DNA from: Ridgeia piscesae
Taxonomy: Eukaryota > Annelida > Polychaeta > Sabellida > Siboglinidae
DNA: 64,000 nucleotides
NCBI GenBank assembly: GCA_025642075.2
Contig: JAODUO010001309.1
Coordinates: 62,001 to 126,000 of the forward strand
Direction of reading: 5' to 3'
Numbering within the stretch: the first letter of the stretch is position 1; the number at the start of each line of letters is the position of its first letter. The position numbers were made by a program, and so were the translations under genes. Below are positions 1-11,357 of the stretch, piece after piece. Below the pieces are notes generated by a model. The model was not told where the DNA came from. It saw nothing but the letters and a program-made list of their open reading frames with translations, and did no database searches.

Positions 1-464
<464 letters not shown>

Positions 465-622
465 ACACGATGCAACGGACATGTGTGTGCAAGCGTGTGA
501 GTATTAACCGTATCGCATTGGGAACCGTCGTGCAATATTCATTCATATTGTGCAATAGCGTATTTTACATTATTTTGTATTTTATCAAATACAAACGTTG
601 ATAGCATCAAGCAAACGCGTAC

Positions 623-874
623 CATGCGGGTCACTTGTGCTGGTTATCACTACCTCCCGGATCTTGTATGTGCCTTGCAAGTCAACCTCCCACCAGCTGC
701 GCGTATTCCACACTAGAGGTACAGCCGTTTGTGAACAGCTTCCTTTGTTCAATACTGGATTTGAGTTGCCATCTACCGCCCTCGACGATGCAAGTGTAAC
801 ATTTTCCGGCTGACCAAATTGCTTGGTAGGCTTCCCAAGAGCCAGATTGTGAAAATACGATTCTCCGGGATGTA
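623..874 (-). CDS. F-type lectin domain L15, exon A (N-terminal half)
   Basis: An 84-codon internal exon for the first half of a secreted or extracellular F-type lectin domain. Visible motifs are NLALGKPTKQ near residue 12, AVDGN, SCSQT and SWWEVDLQ. The acceptor is TTTCAG just above 874 and the donor GTACGC just below 623, both phase 1. It belongs to the STSD subtype with L6 and L12: the RGD of the fucose-binding motif is replaced by TSD and the upstream His by Gln, so fucose binding in the usual manner is unlikely. The matching B exon is expected left of the window. The sequence directly upstream resembles the L12 leader but is frame-broken. Exon identity is firm; function is inferred from the family. 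Confidence 0.9.
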
Positions 875-1329
875 CTGAAAGCACACGTACTGATTGTATG
901 ACTAATATTTTAGTATCAATGCAGTTTTTTAAACAAGGATCCGGGACCAATTAAATATTTTATTGTAATTACTACAACAAATATATCAAAACATCATCAA
1001 AGCCTATTGAGAATAACGCATTTCACCAGCTGCTTTTCTGTGGTGCACGTCCTCTAGCAATTATATATTAGATGAAGAAAAACTACCGATTCACAATGAC
1101 GGAGGTCGGAGGAAAACCCCTACAAATCAAACGGTTGTTTGATGCGGCGGCAAGTTGTAGAATCAACTATAAGGACAATCCATATGTCCACTTCTTTCGT
1201 TCAATTGAGTACCGTGATATCATTTGTTTGAAATTTACATAATGTCAACACTAAACCAGTGTTGTACCAGTCAATAAAACATGTTATAACAATTAAAATA
1301 AATCTGAAGAAACTTTGCGTTTGGAATTC

Positions 1330-1630
1330 ATAGAGCACATACGTTACTATATCTTCTTGGATCTGCTGGCTTTATGCAACGTGTCACTGGCGCTACGCAC
1401 GAGCGGGGTAACACATTAGACGTGGTAATAACCCGACTGTCGCTGCTGTCGTGTCCACGATGCCAATTACTGATCATTGGGTCGTTGAACGCGTGCTCCT
1501 CCAGTAAAAAAACAGACCGACTAAAGTGAAACATTACATATCGAAAATATGCAGCGATCAACAACTGTTTCGCGGCGGACTGATATTCGTTTGAACTCGA
1601 TGCCGACGAGGCGGAACCTATTGCTCATCT
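1330..1630 (+). mobile_element. Non-LTR retrotransposon endonuclease relic
   Basis: Plus-strand fragments read GFMQRVTGATHERGNTLDVV from 1368, then, after a frameshift, ITDHWVV and KNRPTKVKHYISKI. This pattern (Q-V...T...GNTLD-V-I, then a D-H motif) is the C-terminal part of the apurinic-like endonuclease of CR1/L2/Jockey-type LINEs. It is broken by frameshifts and stops, with no reverse transcriptase next to it, so it is a dead 5' fragment in the intron between L14 and L15. Confidence 0.7.
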
Positions 1631-3753
1631 CTCTGGTTATATGATACGTGCACACACATCATCGTTAACGCTCATGCGCCTCTCATGTCACGAATAAGCA
1701 CTGCAAGACCTATTAAGGGATTTTTATGTTGAGGATGTCCGCCATATTGAAACATGGCGGCCATTTTAATTGCCCAACGAGCTTTTCTTAATAAGTAACC
1801 CAAGAGGGAAACATGAGCCAACATTGGTGCTTGTATCACAAAGTGAACGATTTTCCCCTTATCTGCCCCACTATGTGGCACACAAGGACCTAGCCGAAGA
1901 ACTGGCTGAACGCCACTGATGAAAATCTTATTTTTACAAACCGAGCAACGCCTTCCGGAAATTGCCGACGACAGTACGCTTCGAATATTACAAATCTGGA
2001 AACACGGAAGCTGGCGGCAACATGCGCTTTATCTACGGTATCGCACATTCTTGGCCGAGAGGCATACAAGATTGTTCCAGAAGTGGCAGCCGAATCACAC
2101 GCGAAACTTGCTACCAGCGCTATGCCGTAATAGACCTCCGCTGCCACCTTATCACATGTCTTTGAACCTGCGTTGCAATCAGATGTAAAGAGAGTAGTGC
2201 TGCCATCTGCTACCAAATCGTGTGAACTGGATCCACTGCCATACTCATAATCGCTCGATAAACGCCACATTGAAGCTCTGTCTCCCATCTTGGCCCGTTT
2301 TATCAATGCCAAGTGACTGACACCACCACAATCGCACTGAAGGGTTTAAAACCAAATGCATTTTTAATGTTGTGAAATGTTATATGCAATGTTAAACTGT
2401 GTGTACACATGGAAAACGGAATTTAGTAAATGCCTTGTTTTGATTCCCTTGATGGATATCACACAATTACAATGTGTTCAGAATGGTTTAGCAAGCGTTG
2501 TGACTAGGTCTCTACATCTGACACGTTCTCTAACACTTCTATTCGATATCGTATCAAATTGAAGATATGTACTATTATTTACTAGACATTTTCACTTAAG
2601 AAATCATCGTATTTATATTCACTGCTTGCTCCTGTAAGACACCCTATCCAGCTTTGATTATATCGTTCTGATTTACATTTAGTCCCTAGAGTAAATACTA
2701 ATAATGGCTGGCACTAGGGCTGTTCTGTAGGTAAACTTACTCTTTAGAACATACTTCCTTCTAGTGTTAGATCAGTTGGAAATATTGCCAAATTTCAACG
2801 ACATTTAAACAAAACGTATCTGTATTACTTTGCCTATGCATTGTTCCCTGTCATATGAATATATATGTTAACAACCAGAAGGTTGATTGATTTTGATAAT
2901 GATTAAGCCGCTTGTATTGATGCGTATCTGAACTTGGTTTCCAAGAGTTTAGGCGCAATATACATGTCAGTTATCGTATTATTATTTCATGTAGACAAAA
3001 AAGGTTAGGTAGAATTTGTTTCTTTTACGAAATTACACATACCCTTTTCACATTATAATATTAACGTTGAATTGTGTTGATAACTTTTTGATTAATGTTA
3101 TGTCATGTTGTCCAATCATTTTTAAATAGTCAAATACACACAAAAATGTTGGTATGGTACCATTGTTGTTATCTTTAGCGCTGATATATATTAATTGTGT
3201 CAAATATTTAAAGGTTCTGGATATGGAATAATTGTTACGGTATGTGTTGTAAAATAAATGGCAATTTGTTCAGATCTCTGCAATATCTCGGAATAACTCC
3301 AAGAAACGGAACGAATAATGGTTACAATACAAAAATAAGTCAAAATATTTCAATAACAATGACAATTAAAGTACGTTTACAAAGGTTCAAATTTGTAGAT
3401 ATCACTAAGCAGTTGGACCGTATATTGCCAGGACGGTGGGTGTATTCATTCCCATGTTACATGCTGTTTTTTACACAATACTGATTTCTTTACAATGGTA
3501 TTATATCGTACATAGTAAAATGTTACGTGTTTCTGGACTGTATGACAGTCGCCTTAAGTGGACATCAGCTTCAAAAGGATGCCACAGTTGTCATTGACGT
3601 CAATATTTGAAATGTATGCAGACTGTTTCACTAACAACCTAGGTTCGCCGAAATGGGTCACAATACATAATAATAAATAAGACACACATAAGGCGAATGA
3701 CAAATAAAAGTTAGTATACACACTGACGTGCAGAAACGCGTATGTATGTGACA
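1631..3753. other. Intron sequence between L14 B and L15 A
   Basis: No exon recognised. A 140-codon open stretch on the minus strand (2312-1890) resembles no family I know, opens with TTG rather than ATG and is not followed by a recognisable domain; I treat it as chance or decayed repeat. The rest is AT-rich with no clear structure. Confidence 0.5.
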
Positions 3754-3915
3754 ATCAATTGAAATTACAAAGGGAAACGATTGTTGCGCCATAGAGCGCT
3801 GGAATCTCGTTCGAAAAAACCCAGGTTCGATTCGACCTGGCTCCCGACTCGACATTTAGGCAATTTAATTTTCCTCACGTTGAACAACAAGGTCGCCTCT
3901 ATCTCGTAACTATGG
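3754..3915. repeat. SINE-like dispersed repeat, copy 1
   Basis: The block beginning AATTGAAATTACAAAG and containing a B-box-like GGTTCGATTC matches a second copy at 22225-22390 (shared: GCGCC-TAGAG-GCTG-AATCTCGTTCGAA and CCCCTCTATCT-like end). Both copies lie a few hundred bases downstream of a B exon of the same subtype (L14 and L11). Either the insertion predates the super-unit duplication or it is part of the duplicated intron. Confidence 0.6.
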
Positions 3916-4133
3916 CAGTTAAATTAAATAACCGAGACAGTACCTAAATGTAACCTTTTGTAGACTGATAGACTGGTGTCTCTATGTCTAACCAATTGGA
4001 ACTCGCAACGGTCACAGTTGCTTCCGGGTACAGGGTGTTAGAAACGCCGAGCAGACACTGAACACATTACATATATACTCTATCACTCTTATGAATGAAC
4101 ACATACAAAATCGAAGTTACGAGTAGCTGATAC

Positions 4134-4346
4134 CTGTTTCTTTGACGTACACCTTCACTTCACACAGTGTTAACGCTCGTTTTGACTTGTCTACATTTCG
4201 GATCCTGACAATATTCCCCGAGATGCCAGGATTTTTGGAAAAACGTTTTGTCTCGCCCGGTTTCAATGCTTTAGTTATATGAGCAAACGTTGTAAATCGA
4301 TTCGGGTACTTTGACACTTCAATGCGGAAGTAGTTCAACTGGTCTT
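4134..4346 (-). CDS. F-type lectin domain L14, exon B (C-terminal half, KET subtype)
   Basis: A 71-codon exon for the second half of a lectin domain. It starts with DQLNYFRIEVSKYPN, contains KPGETKRFSKNPG and IVRIRN, and ends LTLCEVKVYVKET. Acceptor CCAG above 4346, donor GTATCA below 4134, phase 1-1. Unlike most B exons it has no cysteine in the central segment. The first residues are D-Q-L where canonical F-type lectins have E-R-L, so the last basic residue of the fucose motif is missing. It follows the kringle exon Kb at 5403-5553, not directly its A exon, which is 6.2 kb upstream at 10589. The same B exon occurs in L11 and L5. Confidence 0.92.
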
Positions 4347-5402
4347 CTGGAAAGAGAAACCCTAACAATACAGATACATTTCAAACGCAACACTAATTCT
4401 ATAAATATTACCATCATAAAAAGACTGAAATTGCCTGTTGGAATATTTAAATTATTAAGTATACACACTGTTCCGTATAAACTAATAATTATAATGTAAT
4501 ACTTTTTACAACAATTAATAATACAAAGTATATATAGCAACAATTGGACAGTGATGTGTAAATTCACAGGAATCTAGTACAACTCCAGGAAACTGGAGGT
4601 ATAATCGTTGTGTGTTTCAAAACCATATTGCATACGTTGTGAATTTGCAGGCGTTGTCAATCAGTTGCGTTTATTATTGTAGCTGTCAATAGGTGATGAT
4701 GAAAAGGGCATCCATGACTTGTTTCTTGTATTTTTGGTCTAAATAGAGGCGATGGCTGTGAAGGTTGTAATTTGACGCGAGGATTGTTTTTCTCCTTACC
4801 AATCATCAGACACGAGTCCTGCGAATATAACTCTGATGTGTGAACCGATTAATCAATTTCCCACCTCTGGAGTACGTTTAATGAAATACATAGGTTGTAA
4901 ATATATGAACAGTGCTTAGTACTGTCATGATGTATTTCCCGGTTGTTATGTGGTGATAATAACTCACTCTTAACTAAGCCTTCCCAAAACCAATGGATCT
5001 ATTGGGCGAGCAGTTTCCGTTTAAGTGAATGCGATGATATGACACTTCGCATTTGGGTGTTATGTGCATAGTCGGTATCGTTAGACGTACTACGTTTTAT
5101 TAGTGTTCAACGTTGTAGGCAAGAAACGTAACACACGCTATGTAACTTTACACTTCAATTTATATTGGTCATGTTGAAACTAATACCTGGGAATCAGTGA
5201 TATCGTAATGAGGGGTCTGTTACAACTTATGTTACTTTTTATAACTGATGAAACGCAAATATAGCAGTGGCGTTACAAGAACGCAGTGAATTGCTCTTGT
5301 AAGCTCAAATGGTGACTTTTGTTTGTCGGTAACTATGGTTTCGAGTAAAGGTCAGGTATGTTCATCGTTTAACAATCTTACAAATATATTAGTACGCCTT
5401 AC
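4347..5402. other. Intron between L14 kringle and L14 B, conserved among super-units
   Basis: Non-coding. The part from about 4570 to 5400 is recognisably similar to 23090-23775 and 45480-46290 (for example the stretch around AAAAGGGCATCC, the TTTATATTGGTCATG-type segment and the sequence just before the Kb donor). This shared intron sequence is evidence for duplication of whole segments rather than of exons only. Confidence 0.7.
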
Positions 5403-5553
5403 TTGGAGCAGCCTTTTTATTACACATAGGAACAGTACAGTATTCCCAACGGGTCCCAGAGGTCATTGTATAGCACCACACTGTTGATTCCTTGCACACG
5501 GCATTCGAACAGTAATTTTCAAACGGAGAAATACATCCAGAAGGGTCTTGCGG
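5403..5553 (-). CDS. Kringle domain of L14, second-half exon (Kb)
   Basis: A 151-bp exon, phase 0 in and phase 1 out, encoding the C-terminal half of a kringle. It reads DPSGCISPFENYCSNAVC, then VWCYTMTSGTRWEYC and TVPMC: the N-Y-C, W-C-Y-T, R-W-E-Y-C and P-x-C landmarks of kringles are all present. Two cysteines (in DPSGC and NAVC) are additional to the usual six. Acceptor TTTGTAG above 5553, donor GTAAGG below 5403. Kringles are about 80-residue, disulphide-linked protein- or ligand-binding modules of secreted proteins; catalytic partners (a protease domain) are not seen here. It is the best preserved of the three Kb copies. Confidence 0.93.
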
Positions 5554-5989
5554 CTACAAAGAGACAATGAGTGAGCTTACTGACGTCTACCTGCCTACGT
5601 GTCCTAAGCAATTAGTACTCTAGCAAAACCTTTCAAAGGGAGCATCACAAATGTGTGGGTTGTATGGCTGAAAAGACGAACAGTTTCACTTATTGAACAT
5701 ATCGTTTTTAGTTGTATCGGGTAAGTCAGCTGAGACACGTCAGCTTTTTTAACACTGCCATGTTTTATCATATTTATTTATCTATCTTGTAGTAATGTCA
5801 TATTGTGTTTGTGTAGCATATTTATGCCAATACTCGATCATTAATTTTCATTTTTCATTTTATTTAGTTTTACTGTTGGAATGGCTCTCCACAATTCAAT
5901 CTTATTGATATATACCTACTACTAACAGCTATTGTTTTCATAATTATATACTTCATTTTACTTTGCATGTATATATAATACCACGTGAT

Positions 5990-6078
5990 TTAGATATTGT
6001 GTTTTATGCACCCTCCTTAGTGAAAAGTTTATATCCATTCTATGGATGGACAATAAAGTTATTATTATTATTATTATC
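5990..6078 (+). mobile_element. LINE 3'-tail with (TTA)n
   Basis: The sequence TATGGATGGACAATAAAGTT followed by several TTA units has the layout of a truncated non-LTR retrotransposon 3' end (AATAAA-like signal plus a short tandem tail). Another such tail, with a different body, is at 10240-10330. No coding part is attached. Confidence 0.5.
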
Positions 6079-6796
6079 AGCTACTAAACGTATGTTCGAC
6101 ACAATCCCACGTTTCCTCAATTGTTGTTATATAGAAATATGCAACTGATACACCTATGCAGTTGTGTTACCGATTCTCTTCTAAACGGCTTGTCCCTCCA
6201 ACATGTTTGGATTAATTTACAATTCATTGAAATACAATATTGATTGATACTGATTGAGTAATTGATAGTTTTACTTACACATATATATATATATTATAAT
6301 ATATTTGCTTGAATACATTATTTGTTTTTATACAATTACCATCTTTTCTGTATTGTTTAGACAACATCATTACTACAAAAATAAATAATATTTACACATC
6401 ATGAACCATTGTGTAATAGGTTTTACATTACATTACTTTGCGAAAACGATAAACATAAATTGTTAAACAAATCTACGATTCCGTGTCAGAGTGACATGAG
6501 AGGAATGCGATTCGGTTACAGGAATCAGCTGAATTGCATTAATTGATTGTAAATTTTTATGTTTCATTGTACAAATCTTCTCTCGTTCACCGATATTCCA
6601 GTGATATTATTACATTTCTTTTTGAAGATTAATGCAATATATGTTTGCTATTTATGAGTAATATTTTCAATTGTCTGCCATCGTTTTGAAATCGATAGGA
6701 TTATTCAATGGATGTAAAGTTCAGCAAAACCTTTGCCTATTTTGTTAACGAAGTTAGTATTCCAATTTATGGAACCATAAGTTTTTTTTTATTATA

Positions 6797-6797
<1 letters not shown>

Positions 6798-6842
<45 letters not shown>

Positions 6843-6850
6843 CTCTATAT

Positions 6851-6917
<67 letters not shown>
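6798..6917. repeat. (AT)n microsatellite
   Basis: Two blocks of AT dinucleotides separated by a short TTCTCTATATTATATT interruption, within the kringle intron of L14. Confidence 0.95.
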
Positions 6918-6918
<1 letters not shown>

Positions 6919-7025
6919 ATATAAATAACATGAGTTTAAGTGAATACTTTTTTCTTATAAATATGAATACAACGGATTTTAGGAAAACTTATGAACTATA
7001 CGAAATGCATAACAAGTTCACTGAC

Positions 7026-7126
7026 TTTTGAAAGTGTCCATCGCATACATGTCTTCCCAGTTTTGGTTTTGGCTACGGATCCCATGTAGTTCTTTCCTTT
7101 TGGATGTACTCTACACTCCAGATTTT
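7026..7126 (-). CDS. Kringle domain of L14, first-half exon (Ka)
   Basis: A 101-bp exon, phase 1 in and phase 0 out. It encodes N-L-E-C, then GKNYMGSVAKTKTGKTCMRW: the first kringle Cys, the Y-x-G core and the second Cys followed by x-x-W. Acceptor TTACAG above 7126, donor GTCAGT below 7026. When joined to the L14 A exon (G|AA) the split codon gives Glu. The same length and phases occur at 25100-25200 and 47154-47254. Kringle identity rests on both halves together. Confidence 0.9.
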
Positions 7127-7350
7127 CTGTAATATTAAAGACAACTACTTAGCAAACATTACACTAATTAAGATAAAAGAAAAACATACAAGTAATATGG
7201 TACTAGAAGTGGACAAAACAACTATCACCAATAACACGGCTGGTGGATGTATTGAAAAATCATAATGTTATATTATCGAAAGGTGTCATCAATATATTTA
7301 AAATGCGCATTCATCCATGGATGATCAGAGCATATGCTTATACTGTATAT

Positions 7351-7368
7351 TACACACACACACACATA

Positions 7369-7455
<87 letters not shown>
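7351..7455. repeat. Compound (CA)n(TA)n(GA)n microsatellite
   Basis: ACACAC runs directly into TATATA and then GAGAGA, ending at a GTGAAACG junction. It lies in the L14 A-Ka intron, next to the 5' side of a retroelement relic. Confidence 0.95.
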
Positions 7456-7459
<4 letters not shown>

Positions 7460-7670
7460 ACGTCTCTAGTTATCAAATTCTTTCTGAAACGTAACCAACT
7501 GCCCAAACACGTACAAGCCATGCTAATATAGAGAACACCCTCTGCTGCATCGCTTCATTGCGCCGACTTAATCAACAGTCCCTAAGTATCACAACAACTG
7601 AGCAGCAGAGAGCTAAGCTATACTTTGAATAACAGTACGCTATCTAACTATCCGGCACGCTAATCACTCC

Positions 7671-7742
7671 GCGCGGTGGCCGAGTGGTTAGAGTGTCGGA
7701 CTCCCGACTACAAGAACCGGGGATCGAATCCCAGTACCGGCA
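7671..7742 (+). repeat. tRNA-like head of a SINE or retroelement
   Basis: GCGCGGTGGCCGAGTGGTTA is an A-box-like start and GGGATCGAATCCC a B-box-like element, spaced as in tRNA-derived promoters. The anticodon arm does not fold into a normal 5-bp stem with 7-base loop, and the sequence runs on without a tRNA 3' end, so this is a pol III-type tRNA relic rather than a tRNA gene. It sits just upstream of the LINE relic at 7858-10045. Confidence 0.6.
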
Positions 7743-7857
7743 GGTCAGTGGTTCGGAACCTTTACACCCACTTTGTCGAAACTTGAGCAATTTCGGTCAC
7801 GCCTACATCTTCCAACCCTCACTGACCAGCGTGGAAGGGTAGGCCAACAACACCGGC

Positions 7858-10045
7858 ATGCAAAACACTACAAAGCCATGGCCCCCAGTCCCCAGCGGCA
7901 ACGAAAGAGTCCATGATCAACGAGGCGGCTCTGGTCAACTAGGACTACGTGCATGGTGTGCTAAGAATCTCTGGGTCAAAAAGAGCTGCCGAACTAGGGT
8001 ATGTAGCTTAAAGATAGCGATCTACAACTTCAGAACTCTACTAAGAGACGAACACATAAGAATTCGAGGAAGGACTTAGGGAAACCAGGTTGGAATAGGA
8101 TGCAATTGGGATCGGAGAAGTGAGAAGAAGAGAGGAATGTTTCACCACCTTACAAAGCGGGCACGTACTTTATCATTATAAGGCAAACAACGGTCAAGCC
8201 GGCGTAGGCTTTCTCATAATATAAAATAGAAAGACCACACAGTGAGGACAAACAGCTTCAGCCCCAGAGCATAACAAACTAAAGATAATGCAAATATATG
8301 CACCAGTAACATCATACCCAGAAGACGACATAAATAGTTTCTACAGTGATAGTGATGGGAGACCTCAATGCTCAAATAAGGACAAGAACAAATTCTATGG
8401 AAACGGTAATGGGAAAGTTTGGGCTCGAATTGAGAATCGAAACCTTGCTAGAATTAGCAACATCAAGTACAAAATCATGAATACCATGTTCCAGAAAAAA
8501 GCACGGAGGAGATGGGCATAGAAAAGCCCAAACGGTGTAATGAAGTGCAACGTTGACTACATCCTAACAAACAGGCCAGACATCCTCACATATATAACAG
8601 TCATCAGCCAAGTCAACATTGGAAGTGAGCACATAATGGCTATGAGCAACATCAATTTGGTCGTAGAGGTGGAAAGAAAACAATTGATGACCAAGAGGCC
8701 ACCCAAGAGTAGATGCCGCACAAATAGAATAACAGAAGATCGAATTCCAACTCGAATTGAGAAACCGATTCGAGACACTACAAAAACTAGACGACATCGA
8801 CACCGTGACCGAAACCTTCACAGACATGATCCAACAAAGCGCGTCAAGAGTAGTTAAGGCAATCAACAAGCTACTGAAATCGTGGATATCGTCACCAACA
8901 TGAGCCCTGATGACGAAACGACGAGACAAGGTGGAAAACGTCGACGATAAACAACGAATTGAACACGCAGAAATATGCAAAACCATCAAAAAGAAAGCAA
9001 GAGAGGACATCAGGGAATACAACAAAGAAATCATACGAGAAACGATCGTGACATCAAAAAGCCTGAAGAAAGTCCGAAGAGAGCTGAAGCTAGGCCAAGA
9101 CAGACTGATCCCACTCTTAGACAAGCAGGGTATCTGTTATCTTACCATGATCAAGGTAAAATAACAGAAATAATAGAGGAATGCCACACCAAGCTATCCG
9201 ACAGTGAACCTAGTACTATAATCCACACTGACCCAAAAGAGAAGAATGGGGTAGCAACAGGCTACGACCATATAACCAAGGAAACAGTGAAAGCAGGAGA
9301 AGATACCATGTCGAAGACACTTGCTAAACCTTACACTAAATGCTTATCAAAAAGTCGAATACCCACAGCGTGGAAGAACACTAAGATGATGATAAGCTAC
9401 AAGAAGGGGAACACGAAAGACCACAATAATTACAGATTAATAGTATTACGTTTACTATCAAACATCTATGAAGCACTCACGAAAGTACTAACAAACAGGC
9501 TAGAGAAGGCACTCGACGAAAGCCAGCCACGAGAGCAAGCTGGCTCCAGAAGCAGATATTCAGAAGCAGATATTCGAAAGCAGATACTCAACGACAGACC
9601 ATATCCACGTCGTAAACCAACTGAAGGACAAGTGCAGAGAATATAATATCCCACTCTGCATCGCATTCGTCGACTACAAGAAAGCTTTCGATTCAGTGCA
9701 AACTCATGCAGTACTGACCTCGCTTCAAGAACAGGGGCTATAAAATGTGCACATCGAACTCTTGAAGGAAATCTACACTAACATCTCGATGACAGTCCAC
9801 CTACACAATGAAAGCAATAATCGCAACATCAGGAAAGGAAATATATGGCAGGGAGATACCATATCGCCCAAGCTGTTTACAGCAGCACTCGAAAGTTTAT
9901 TCCGACGACTGACTTGGGAAAGCAGAGGCTTGAAGATAGACGGCGAATATCTTAGTCATATTCTCTTCGCCGACGACATACTCATATGCTCTAATACACC
10001 ACATGAACTACACCAATCAGTAATCGCTTTAAAGACCATTTTAGA
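7858..10045 (+). mobile_element. Degraded RTE-like LINE (endonuclease plus reverse transcriptase)
   Basis: Plus-strand fragments follow LINE order. First come endonuclease pieces: LKIAIYNFRTLLRDEH near 8010, MQIYAPVTSYPEDDINSFY near 8288 and NVDYILTNRPDIL near 8546. Then reverse transcriptase: YKKAFDS near 9680, QGDTISPKLFTAALESLF near 9850, and the catalytic FADD box with HILFADDILICSNTPHEL near 9960. Several frameshifts and stops (for example near 8520, 9165 and 9742) show it is inactive. It breaks off at about 10045. The wording of the RT motifs is that of the endonuclease-reverse transcriptase type common in invertebrates (RTE-like); the clade is my judgement by eye. It accounts for most of the long L14 A-Ka intron. 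Confidence 0.85.
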
Positions 10046-10182
10046 TATATTTATTTATTTGAAATTATTTATTAGCTTTATATAATTATTTTTAAATATA
10101 TAATAATCTATCGTTGTAAAGGACATCTTAGAAATATAATGTATTTATTATATCAAATTAGTAATTTAACATTTTAAGGAAC

Positions 10183-10185
<3 letters not shown>

Positions 10186-10226
<41 letters not shown>

Positions 10227-10330
10227 CATGCTATTGTAAATAGTCATTCAACGCCAGAACACATTCCTATCTAACATGAAATGTACTGTCATGTAGAAAA
10301 TGGCAAATAAAGCTTTATTATTATTATTAT
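10186..10330 (+). mobile_element. (AT)n tract and LINE 3'-tail with (TTA)n
   Basis: An AT array is followed by a short segment ending GGCAAATAAAGCTTTATTATT, i.e. a poly(A)-signal-like motif with a TTA tail. This looks like the 3' end of a second, 5'-truncated element beside the LINE relic. Confidence 0.5.
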
Positions 10331-10588
10331 GGTAGATTCTACCCAGTAGTTGATTGACTTAAACAGTCATGTGAATGAACATACCTGGTAAGATTAAAAA
10401 CATAAAGGTATAAACATGCCGTCAATAACGAATATTGTATTCGTTGGGTACCTTTTTGATAATATTATGATATCTATTTTTAATTAATTGATGTGACATA
10501 TTTGCCAAATAGCAACGACCCACTGAGTTATCGAAATTAGATCAATCTATATCAAAAATAAATATATTATCGCAGTGTGCGAACGCAC

Positions 10589-10816
10589 CGTATGGGTCGC
10601 CGCGGCTGGTTACTACAACCTGCCGGATTTCGTAGTTGCCTTGCAAGTCAACTTTCCACCAGCTACCCACAGCTTCGTTCGTGTGTGTGCAGCTTCCATC
10701 GAAAATAGCCGTACTGGAAATGCCATCTACAGCCTTCCACGATGCCAATGATAGACCATGCCGATATGTAGACGACTGTATCGTAGGCTTCCCAAGAGCT
10801 ATGTTGTTAGAATATC
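10589..10816 (-). CDS. F-type lectin domain L14, exon A (kringle-bearing subtype)
   Basis: A 76-codon exon: GYSNNIALGKPTIQSST, SWKAVDGI, SCTHTNEAVGSWWKVDL and VVVTSRGDPYG. The His of CTHT is followed by exactly 26 residues and then R-G-D, so the first three of the four fucose-contact residues are kept. The fourth (Arg or Lys four residues later) cannot be supplied, because the next exon is the kringle first half, and the eventual B exon has Gln there. Acceptor TTAACAG above 10816, donor GTGCGT below 10589, phase 1-1. Equivalent exons are at 26824 and 49189. Confidence 0.93.
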
Positions 10817-11156
10817 CTGTTAACATACATTATTTATTGGGATCATTACTCGTGCATCACTGCGTATAATTTTGGTATGCACTCGTAACGGTAATCCGCC
10901 TTTTTTGTGATAAACGCATCGTCTACCATAAACCCAAACGATATAATGGTGTTTTGATAGATCTGAACGGGGAAAATAATGTCCTAAAGAACCTATATTG
11001 GTTATGATATACCACATGATGGCTATGTGTTATTTAGCTTGCATGCCGCAAGATACGCGGTTGAAATTAGTTATGGGTTCAGCCTGAACTCGTTTCATTT
11101 CCTGTTGGTTAACATAGATATGATATATCCTGGGTGTTACTGTCCATTGTTCTTAC

Positions 11157-11357
11157 CGATAATCCCAAATACTTCCACTTCACACAGGGTTAGTACTTGA
11201 GGTTTCGTGTTCGTCATTCGTATCTTTACGATACTACCAACGGCAACACACGATATGTGCCGTCTCTCGGCTGAATGTAATTGTCCGGCAACATTGGCAC
11301 AGTGGTGAGTAGCTTCGTCATCCAGTACTTCAATCACGAAATCCTTTAGTAGTTCAG
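11157..11357 (-). CDS. F-type lectin domain L13, exon B (FGI subtype)
   Basis: A 67-codon exon: ELLKDFVIEVLDDEATHHC, ISC followed by VAVGSIVKIRM, and LTLCEVEVFGI at the end. Its A exon is 7.2 kb upstream at 18509, the gap being filled by transposable elements. After joining, the motif reads RGDCC-A-E-L, so the last basic residue of the fucose motif has become Leu; L4 and L10, its closest relatives, keep Arg. Acceptor TCTAACAG above 11357, donor GTAAGA below 11157, phase 1-1. Confidence 0.92.

Larger units (their letters stand above)
5554..7025. other. Intron inside the L14 kringle
   Basis: Intron between Ka and Kb, where a kringle is also interrupted in plasminogen-type genes. It holds a LINE 3'-tail (about 6000-6078) and an AT array. 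The stretch near 6177 (CTAAACGGCTTGTCCCTCC) has counterparts at about 24330 and 46768 in the other two kringle introns. Confidence 0.6.

Noticed and set aside
1890..2312. 140-codon open frame on the minus strand as a gene
   Set aside because: It begins with TTG, has no recognisable motif, and overlaps similar-size frames on the other strand.
7671..7742. tRNA gene
   Set aside because: A and B boxes are visible, but the anticodon arm does not form a normal stem and loop and the sequence continues into a retroelement body.
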